A stretch of DNA of 64,000 nucleotides from assembly GCA_900540545.1 (NCBI GenBank), contig UQGJ01000006.1:1-64000 (forward strand), written 5' to 3'. The translations under genes were made by a program, and so were the position numbers. The DNA comes from an uncultured Eubacteriales bacterium (GTDB lineage: Bacteria; Bacillota; Clostridia; Oscillospirales; Oscillospiraceae). Each line of letters starts with the position of its first letter. Positions within the stretch are counted from its first letter, which is position 1. The notes under the pieces were generated by a model that saw only the letters and a program-made list of their open reading frames with translations, made no database searches and was not told where the DNA came from. Shown piece after piece: positions 58,431-64,000 of this stretch.

Positions 58431-59059
58431 CGAAACGCACACTCCCGTTTCCCGCAGCCAGCGCACCCCTCCGCCCCGCACCAGGGCGTGTCGGCCAGCC
58501 CCACCACCGCCGTCACCGACTTGGTGGGGGTGAGCATCAGAGCCTCGGTGGCGTTCAGGCCAATGCGCTTTCCGGCGGCCAGGGCGTCCAGGATGCCCCG
58601 CTGGTCCTGGACGGCCCAGTCCCCATAGCCAGGGCTGAACCGGGGGCGGAGGTACCGCCCCGTCTCACCGGCCAGCTTTTGGCCGCACTCGTCGCAGTAC
58701 GCCTCCAGCAGCGACGCGGCGCAGGCCTGGACCATCACCGCCCGGCCCATGTCCGACGCCCCGTACCGCCGCAGCAGCCGGTCGCACTCCACCCCCAGGG
58801 TGGCGGCGAAGAGGGCGGCCTGGCCGCAGCCGTCCAGGTGGCGGCGGAGGGAGCGGCTATGGAAGGTCAGCCCCGCCAGGGTGGCGGAGTCCTCCCCCAG
58901 GGTCAGGGGAAAGGCCGTCCATACCGCCCGGGGCCGGGCCGTCCGCTCCAGCTCCGCCCCGCAGATGCGCAGCTCGTCCTCGGTGTGGGCGTCCACGGTT
59001 CCGCCCGGCCGGTGGAGGCCCAAATAGCGCCGGGCCTCGCCCCAGTCGATCTCAGCCAC
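58424..59059 (-). CDS. stand-alone methionine synthase activation-domain protein
   Basis: 211 aa, ATG overlapping the end of metF by 8 bp. It contains the MetH activation-domain core: RPRFSPGYGDWAVQDQ, IGLNATEALMLTPTKSVTAV, and a Cys-rich end WCGAEGCAGCGKREC that is common in clostridial stand-alone versions. It should bind SAM and remethylate inactive cob(II)alamin on MetH. Operon order metF, activation protein, then MetH after the repeat. Confidence 0.92.
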   Translation of the reverse strand: MAEIDWGEARRYLGLHRPGGTVDAHTEDELRICGAELERTARPRAVWTAFPLTLGEDSATLAGLTFHSRSLRRHLDGCGQAALFAATLGVECDRLLRRYGASDMGRAVMVQACAASLLEAYCDECGQKLAGETGRYLRPRFSPGYGDWAVQDQRGILDALAAGKRIGLNATEALMLTPTKSVTAVVGLADTPWCGAEGCAGCGKRECAFRR

Positions 59060-59939
59060 GGGGCTTGCCGATGATGTCCGACAGGTTGGCCATGATGCGG
59101 GCGGCCACGTCGGGCTTGTTCATGGTGTAGATGTGGATGTGGTTGACGCCGTGGGCGATGAGGTCGATGATCTGCTCGGTGGCGTAGGCGATGCCCGCCT
59201 GTTTCATACAGCGGGGGTCGTCGCCGAACTTGTCGGCCATATCCCGGAACCGGGGCGGCAGGGTGGCCCCCGAAAGCTGGCAGGAGCGGACGATCTGCTT
59301 GGCGTTGGTCACGGGCATGATGCCCGCCACCACGGGGACGGTGATGCCGTGGGACAGGACCCGGTAGAGAAAGTGGTAGAGGACGTTGTTGTCAAAGAAC
59401 ATCTGGGTGGTGAGGAAGTCCACCCCCATGTCCACCTTCCGCTTCAAAAAGTCGATGTCGTCCTCCTTGTGGGCGCACTCCACGTGGCCCTCCGGGTAGC
59501 AGGCCGCGCCGATGCACAGGTCCGCGCCCCCCTCCATGGCCCGGAGGTGGCCGACCAGCTCGCTGGCGTAGTGGTAGTGTTCCGGCGATGGGAAGTCCGA
59601 GTCCTGGGGGATGTCCCCCCGGAGGGCCAGGAGGTTCTCGATGCCAGCCCCCCGCAGGGCGGCCACCTGCCCGGCGATCTCCTCCCGGGTGGAGGCCACG
59701 CAGGTCAGGTGGGCCAGGGCGGGGACCCCGTAGGCGTCCTGAAGCCGGGAGGCCAGCTCCAGGGTCCGCTTGGAGGTGCCGCCCCCCGCGCCGTAGGTGA
59801 CGCTGATAAAATCCGGGGCCAGGGCGGCGGTGTCCCGGAGGATGGGCTCGGCCTCGGCCAGGGTGGTCCCCTGCTTGGGCGGGAAGAGCTCGCAGGACAC
59901 GGTCACCCAGCCGGTGGAGAGAATTTCGGTCAATTTCAT
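59052..59939 (-). CDS. metF: 5,10-methylenetetrahydrofolate reductase
   Basis: 295 aa TIM barrel. N-terminal SCELFPPKQG with the catalytic Glu, FISVTYGAGG, AHLTCVAST, LALRGDIP, GAACYPEGHVE, FLTTQMFFDN and PVVAGIMPVTN are all present. It reduces methylene-THF to methyl-THF using FAD and NADH. ATG at 59939 with AAGGGG 7 nt upstream. First gene of the methionine operon. Confidence 0.95.
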   Translation of the reverse strand: MKLTEILSTGWVTVSCELFPPKQGTTLAEAEPILRDTAALAPDFISVTYGAGGGTSKRTLELASRLQDAYGVPALAHLTCVASTREEIAGQVAALRGAGIENLLALRGDIPQDSDFPSPEHYHYASELVGHLRAMEGGADLCIGAACYPEGHVECAHKEDDIDFLKRKVDMGVDFLTTQMFFDNNVLYHFLYRVLSHGITVPVVAGIMPVTNAKQIVRSCQLSGATLPPRFRDMADKFGDDPRCMKQAGIAYATEQIIDLIAHGVNHIHIYTMNKPDVAARIMANLSDIIGKPRG

Positions 59940-59965
59940 CGGTATACCCCTTGCTTTTATGTATA

Positions 59966-60091
59966 GTGGCTATTTTACCACAACCGCGAAGCGGTTTGTG
60001 GTAAATTGGCATCGTTCGCGGTTCCGCCCGAAGGGCGGGAGCAAATCGTGCCATATGCGGTAAAATAGCCGCTTTGCGGCTATTTTACCAC
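59966..60091. repeat. palindromic multi-hairpin intergenic element
   Basis: Three copies of a 16-mer of the type GTGGCTATTTTACCAC: direct at 59966-59981 and 60076-60091, inverted at 60057-60072. Between them are hairpins AACCGC-GAA-GCGGTT (59982-59996) and CCGCCC-GAA-GGGCGG (60024-60038). It resembles a REP/MITE-type element upstream of metF. No ORF. Confidence 0.7.
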
Positions 60092-60392
60092 GGCGGGCGG
60101 ATAGGCGCAATGAGAAAAGGGGGGCGCGAACAGGTTCCAAAATTTTTAGCGCTTTAACTTGATGATTTGTTAAATCTTTCAAACGCAAAACGCCCGCTTT
60201 CCGAATTTTCGGAATCTTCACCCTGTTTTGTCTCTATTTTTCCGGTTTTTCGGAACATCCTCTGTGCATGGCCGATATTTCCTGTCCCCTGAACCCCTTG
60301 CCGCCCAAGGCTCTGGCCAAATTTGGACTTGCGTTGGCACTGAGCTTGCTTTATAATAGGGCAACTTTTATTTGCGGGAGGCAGAGAGAGAC
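60092..60392 (+). promoter_or_regulatory. AT-rich upstream region and promoter of lysA
   Basis: TTGCGT (60329-60334), 17-bp spacer, TATAAT (60352-60357) is the probable promoter of lysA-dapF. Further upstream are two similar dyads, TTCCGAA-N2-TTCGGAA (60199-60214) and TTCCG-N6-CGGAA (60240-60255), about four helical turns apart. No gene in this stretch. Confidence 0.6.
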
Positions 60393-61691
60393 ATGATGAC
60401 GGAAATCAAAGGCGGCACCCTCTATTTTGACGGGTGCGACACCACCGCCCTGGCCAAGAAATACGGCACCCCCCTCTACGTCTATTCCGAGACCGATATG
60501 GTGGGCCGGTTCCGCGAACTCCGCGAGACCTTCCTGGACCGCTGGGAGAACACCCGGGTGGCCTACGCCTCCAAAGCCTTCTGCACCCCGGCCATGCTGC
60601 GGCTGTGTGAGCGGGAGGGGATGTGCATCGACGTGGTGTCCGGCGGGGAGCTGTCCGCCGCCATCGCCGCCCAGTTCCCCCCCGAGCGCATCGAGTTCAA
60701 CGGCAACAACAAGCTGCGCTCCGAGCTGGAGCTGGCCGTGGACTACGGCATCGGCCGCATCATCATCGACGGCATGCAGGAGCTGAGCCTCATCGAGGAC
60801 ATCTGCAAGGCCAAGGGCAAGACCATGAAGGTCCTCTACCGGGTCACCCCCGGCGTGAAGGCCGACACCCACGACTATATCATCACCGGCAAGAAGGACT
60901 CCAAGTTCGGCATCCCCCTGGACGACGACATCATCTTCCCCGCCATCAAGGCCGCCATCGACTCCCCCTGGGTGGAGTTCAAGGGCGTCCACTTCCACGT
61001 GGGTTCCCAGCTCTTCGAGGTCCGGCCCTATCTGGAGGCGGTGGAGTACTCCCTGCGCCTGATGAAGGAGACCAGGGAGCGCTACGGCTACACCATGACC
61101 GAGCTGAACGTGGGCGGCGGCTTCGGCATCACCTACACCGCCGAGGAGCGCAAGGACTACGCCTACTTCCTCACCCCCGTCATGGAGCGCATCGACGCCT
61201 TCGCCAAGGAGCTGGGCGTGGCCCGGCCCGCCGTGGTCATCGAGCCGGGGCGGAGCATCGTTGGCGAGGCGGGCATCAGCCTCTACACCATCGGCTCCAT
61301 CAAGGACATCCCCGGCGTGCGCAAGTACGTCTCCATCGACGGCGGCATGACCGACAACATCCGCCCCGCCCTCTATCAGGCGGTCTACACCGGCGTGGTG
61401 GCCAACAAGGCCGACCAGAAGGGCACCGAGGTGGCCACGGTCTGCGGCAAGTGCTGCGAGTCCGGCGACATTCTCATCAAGGACATCCCCCTGCCCCCCG
61501 TGGAGGCGGGCGACATCTTCGCCATCTTCTCCACCGGCGCCTACGGCTACTCCATGGCAAACAACTACAACATGAACCCCATCCCCGGGGTGGTGCTGGT
61601 GAAGGAGGGCCGGGACGAGCTCATCGTGAAGCCCCAGACCTACCAGCACATGCTGGAGCTGGCCGTCATCCCCGACTCCCTGAAGAAGTGA
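60393..61691 (+). CDS. lysA: diaminopimelate decarboxylase
   Basis: 432 aa from the first of two ATGs at 60393; GGGAGG lies 11 nt upstream. PLP-lysine in YASKAFC, HFHVGSQ, GGGFG phosphate loop, EPGRSIVGEAG, and the dimer-partner CGKCCESGDIL are present, so this is a complete fold-III decarboxylase. It turns meso-diaminopimelate into lysine. dapF follows 9 bp later; no lysine riboswitch is apparent. Confidence 0.96.
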   Translation: MMTEIKGGTLYFDGCDTTALAKKYGTPLYVYSETDMVGRFRELRETFLDRWENTRVAYASKAFCTPAMLRLCEREGMCIDVVSGGELSAAIAAQFPPERIEFNGNNKLRSELELAVDYGIGRIIIDGMQELSLIEDICKAKGKTMKVLYRVTPGVKADTHDYIITGKKDSKFGIPLDDDIIFPAIKAAIDSPWVEFKGVHFHVGSQLFEVRPYLEAVEYSLRLMKETRERYGYTMTELNVGGGFGITYTAEERKDYAYFLTPVMERIDAFAKELGVARPAVVIEPGRSIVGEAGISLYTIGSIKDIPGVRKYVSIDGGMTDNIRPALYQAVYTGVVANKADQKGTEVATVCGKCCESGDILIKDIPLPPVEAGDIFAIFSTGAYGYSMANNYNMNPIPGVVLVKEGRDELIVKPQTYQHMLELAVIPDSLKK

Positions 61692-61700
61692 GGCGGTAAC

Positions 61701-62540
61701 ATGCGTTTTACCAAAATGCAGGGGGCGGGCAACGACTTCATCGTCCTCAACAACCGCCAGCTCAAGCTGCCGGTGTCCGCCTTCCCGGCCCTGGCTCGGC
61801 GAGTGTGCACCCGGCGGGTGTCCCTGGGGGGCAACGCCCTGATGGTGGCCGACTTCCCCACGGAGGGCGGCGATCTGCGGATGCGTTTCTACAACGCTGA
61901 CGGCTCCGAGGGCGAGATGTGCGGCAACGGCGCCCGCTGTCTGGCCCGGTACGCCTGGGAGAACGGCATGACCAGCGGCGAGACCATCCGCATCGAGACC
62001 GTGGCCGGCATGGTGCTGGCCTGGCGGGTGACCCAGCGGGAGTACAAGATTCGCCTCAACGACCCCGGCGTGCTGGACCTGGACCGGCCGGTGGCGGTGG
62101 AGGGCGTGACCTACCCCTGCGCCTATGTAGAGCTGGGCAACCCCGGCATCCCCCACGCGGTGGTCCCCATCCCCGGCCTGGGGCAGAAGACGGAGGACGA
62201 GCTGCGGCCCCTTGGGGCGGCCCTCCGGTCCCACCCGGACTTCCCCAAGGGGGCCAACGTGAACTTTTACGACGTGGAGCCCGGCGGCATCGTCCGGGAG
62301 CTGACCTTCGAGCGGGGGGTGGAGGACTTCACCCTGGCCTGCGGCACCGGCTCCGGCTCTACCGCCGCCGTCCTCACCCTGAAGGGGCTGGTTTCCGGGC
62401 CCGTCCACCTGAAAGTCCCCGGCGGGGACCTGCGGGTGGAGTTGGAGCGGCAGGGTGACGCCATCGCCGGCCTCTACCTCATCGGCGACACCAACATCGT
62501 AGCCGAGGGCGAGCTGACCGACGAGGACGTGACCATCTGA
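61701..62540 (+). CDS. dapF: diaminopimelate epimerase
   Basis: 279 aa. N-terminal MQGAGNDFIVL, the first catalytic Cys in SEGEMCGNGARC and the second in LACGTGSGST make the two-cysteine acid/base pair. It interconverts LL- and meso-diaminopimelate for cell wall and lysine. Cotranscribed with lysA. Confidence 0.96.
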   Translation: MRFTKMQGAGNDFIVLNNRQLKLPVSAFPALARRVCTRRVSLGGNALMVADFPTEGGDLRMRFYNADGSEGEMCGNGARCLARYAWENGMTSGETIRIETVAGMVLAWRVTQREYKIRLNDPGVLDLDRPVAVEGVTYPCAYVELGNPGIPHAVVPIPGLGQKTEDELRPLGAALRSHPDFPKGANVNFYDVEPGGIVRELTFERGVEDFTLACGTGSGSTAAVLTLKGLVSGPVHLKVPGGDLRVELERQGDAIAGLYLIGDTNIVAEGELTDEDVTI

Positions 62541-62671
62541 GGCTTTCCCCGAGGGAAGCTGTCAGCCGCCAGGCTGACTGATGAGGGGAACGCCTCTGAA
62601 ATAAGAGCGCCCGGTCCAATCGGTCTTCCCCTCATCCGGCCCGTTGGGCCACCTTCCCCCAGGGGAAGGCT
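62541..62671. repeat. inverted-repeat intergenic element
   Basis: Left end GGCTTTCCCCGAGGGAAG and right end CCTTCCCCCAGGGGAAGGC, with inner GATGAGGGGAA / TTCCCCTCATC, form two hairpin arms of about 45 bp that are inverted relative to each other. Each arm also holds a small internal hairpin (GTCAGCC..GGCTGAC and GGCCC..GGGCC). This class of element is common between genes of high-GC gut Clostridia. Confidence 0.7.
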
Positions 62672-62752
62672 GTTTCCACTGTATGTACGGCCTCGCGGCC
62701 TTACAGAATATCCTGTGAGAGAGGGATATATTTTTCGTTAGGAGGAGTCAAA

Positions 62753-64000
62753 ATGAGTACTGCAAACCTCGACAAAAAGTCCGTTGCGAAGAACTACACA
62801 TTCCTGGCCATCATGCTGGGCGCCATGGTCCTCGGCTGTATCGTGGGCTGGATCGCCCCCACCTTCGGCAACACCGTCAAGCCCTTGGGCACCGTGTTCA
62901 TCAACATGATGTTCTGTGTGGTGGTCCCCCTGGTGTTCGCCTCCATCGCCGGCTCCGTGGCCAACATGAAGAGCCGCAAGCGCGCCGGCAAGATCATGGG
63001 CACCACCGTGATCGTCTTCGTGGTCACCGGCGCCATCGCCGCCGCCCTCATGTTCGTCATCATGAAGCTGGTCCCCCCCGTGCTGGTCCCCTGGACCGAC
63101 CTGCCCAAGGAGGCCCTGGGCGAGTACGCCTCCATCCCTGACATGATCGTCAACTTCTTCACCTCCAGCGACTTCGTGGGCCTGCTGAGCCGCAAGGCCA
63201 TGCTGCCCCTGATCGTGTTCTCCATCCTGTTCGGCTTCGCCACCAACATGGCCGGCGGCCCCGACAGCGTCATCGGCAAGTGGCTGGCCGGCATGACCGA
63301 CGTGATGATGCAGTTCGTCAAGATCATCACCTACTACGCCCCCATCGCCTTCTTCGCCATCTTCGCCGACCTGGTCGCCACCTACGGCCCCCAGGTGGTG
63401 GGCAATTACAGCCGCGCCCTCATCGTCTACTACCCCCTGTGCTTCATCTACATCTTCACCGCCTTCCCCCTGTTCGCCTGGTTCGGCGGCGGCAAGGGCG
63501 GCGTCAAGGCCATGTTCAAGCACATCGCCAAGCCCGCCATCGTCTCCCTGGGCACCTGCTCCTCCGTGGCCACCATCCCCACCAACCTGACCGAGGCTGA
63601 GGACACCGGCATCAGCAAGGAAGTGGCCGAAATGGTCTGCCCCCTGGGCGCCACCATGCACATGGACGGCTCCTGCTTCTCCTGCGTGCTGAAGATCGCC
63701 TTCGTTCTGGGCGCCCTGGGCCAGGACATGAGCTGGAGCATGATTTTCCCCGTCATCCTGGTGGCCGTGCTGTCCTCCGTGGGCATGTCCGGCGTGCCCG
63801 GCGGCGGCTACATCGGCGAGTACATCATCTGCTCCATCTTCTTCCCCCAGCACATCGAGATTGCCTTCCCCATCCTGGTGGCCATCGGCAACCTGGTCGA
63901 TCCTCCCGCCACCATGATCAACTCCGCCGGCGACTACGTGACCTGCTTCATCGTCTCCCGCTTCTGCGACGGCAAGGATTGGCTGCAGAAGAAGCTGTCC
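62753..64000 (+). CDS. dicarboxylate/amino acid:cation symporter (DAACS), 3' end outside the window
   Basis: 416 codons to the window edge without a stop; ATG at 62753 after AGGAGGAG. Eight helices and two hairpin loops: SLGTCSSVATIPTNLTEAE (HP1), HMDGSCFSCVLKIAF (helix 7), GMSGVPGGGYIGEY (HP2) and NLVDPPATMINSAGD (helix 8). Glutamate, aspartate, serine or dicarboxylate uptake with Na+ or H+ is the family role. The substrate-binding Arg/Asp pattern of GltP is not exact, so the substrate is open. Partial only because of the window end. Confidence 0.9.
   Translation, partial: MSTANLDKKSVAKNYTFLAIMLGAMVLGCIVGWIAPTFGNTVKPLGTVFINMMFCVVVPLVFASIAGSVANMKSRKRAGKIMGTTVIVFVVTGAIAAALMFVIMKLVPPVLVPWTDLPKEALGEYASIPDMIVNFFTSSDFVGLLSRKAMLPLIVFSILFGFATNMAGGPDSVIGKWLAGMTDVMMQFVKIITYYAPIAFFAIFADLVATYGPQVVGNYSRALIVYYPLCFIYIFTAFPLFAWFGGGKGGVKAMFKHIAKPAIVSLGTCSSVATIPTNLTEAEDTGISKEVAEMVCPLGATMHMDGSCFSCVLKIAFVLGALGQDMSWSMIFPVILVAVLSSVGMSGVPGGGYIGEYIICSIFFPQHIEIAFPILVAIGNLVDPPATMINSAGDYVTCFIVSRFCDGKDWLQKKLS

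Noticed and set aside
58012..58533. Open frames inside the intergenic repeats, similar between the two copies
   Set aside because: Similarity is at DNA level throughout, including hairpins; reading frames are not kept between the copies and there are no ribosome binding sites.
57915..60392. SAM or cobalamin riboswitch before metF or metH
   Set aside because: No SAM-I core or B12-box-like sequence found; the upstream DNA is occupied by repeats.
60351..62408. Minus-strand open frame of about 685 codons opposite lysA-dapF
   Set aside because: Low-complexity shadow of two well-identified enzymes; no start signal.

Overview
The window is chromosomal DNA of a high-GC, spore-former-type anaerobic Firmicute, most like the Oscillospiraceae (Flavonifractor, Lawsonibacter, Oscillibacter type). 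This rests on a T-box leader, tRNA amidation genes (gatCAB), a large bacterial SRP RNA with an Alu domain beside dnaX, DUF3793 and FeoB-associated Cys-rich proteins, strong AGGAGG-type ribosome binding sites and the two-domain PII/DUF1538 pair. Genus is an inference. A 16-bp parS palindrome at 57964 suggests the segment lies in the origin-proximal part of the chromosome. No phage, integrase, transposase, CRISPR array or rRNA was seen.

Layout. 1-3.3 kb: secreted 5'-nucleotidase and a membrane diguanylate cyclase. 3.3-8.1 kb: T-box-controlled aspS-gatCAB operon for Asp- and Asn-tRNA. 8.2-11.9 kb: family 4 uracil-DNA glycosylase, XRE membrane regulator, MATE exporter behind two tandem terminators, and an ArAE protein. 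11.9-15.7 kb: ybaB, dnaX, SRP RNA, EAL protein. 15.8-27.7 kb: a potassium superlocus with kdpDE, ktrBA, an extended kdpFABC operon carrying two unknown genes, and a divergent 79-aa gene. Four promoters here share a tandem TTAATGC-type box at one fixed distance from the -10. 27.7-32.5 kb: tRNA-Ala, catalase, and an EndoQ-UvrD fusion. 32.7-33.7 kb: two AT-rich orphan membrane genes. 33.8-38.9 kb: metal locus (ZIP, DUF3793, DtxR-family regulator, feoA-feoA-feoB-Cys-rich protein) with shared GTTAG-N6-CTAAC operators. 39-40.8 kb: AT-rich hydrolase and methyltransferase, probably transferred. 40.8-45.8 kb: MarR plus TauE exporter, MgtE with a long unexplained leader, MATE plus MarR. 45.9-51 kb: Pro-rich DUF4397 protein, FUSC protein, alcohol dehydrogenase, glycosyltransferase. 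51-53.2 kb: double-PII protein and double-DUF1538 transporter. 53.3-55 kb: uridine phosphorylase and a lipoprotein-like orphan. 55-60.1 kb: metF, a stand-alone MetH activation protein, and MetH without that domain, with two copies of a structured intergenic repeat. 60.4-64 kb: lysA, dapF and the start of a dicarboxylate symporter.

The strongest theme is monovalent and divalent cation homeostasis: Kdp, Ktr, DUF1538/PII, ZIP, Feo and MgtE. The best candidates for undescribed biology are the shared potassium promoter architecture and the unknown genes it controls, the PII-PII/DUF1538 pair, the MATE and mgtE leaders, and a hairpin that both terminates transcription and hides a ribosome binding site. 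Nothing was searched in a database; family names come from recognised motifs.
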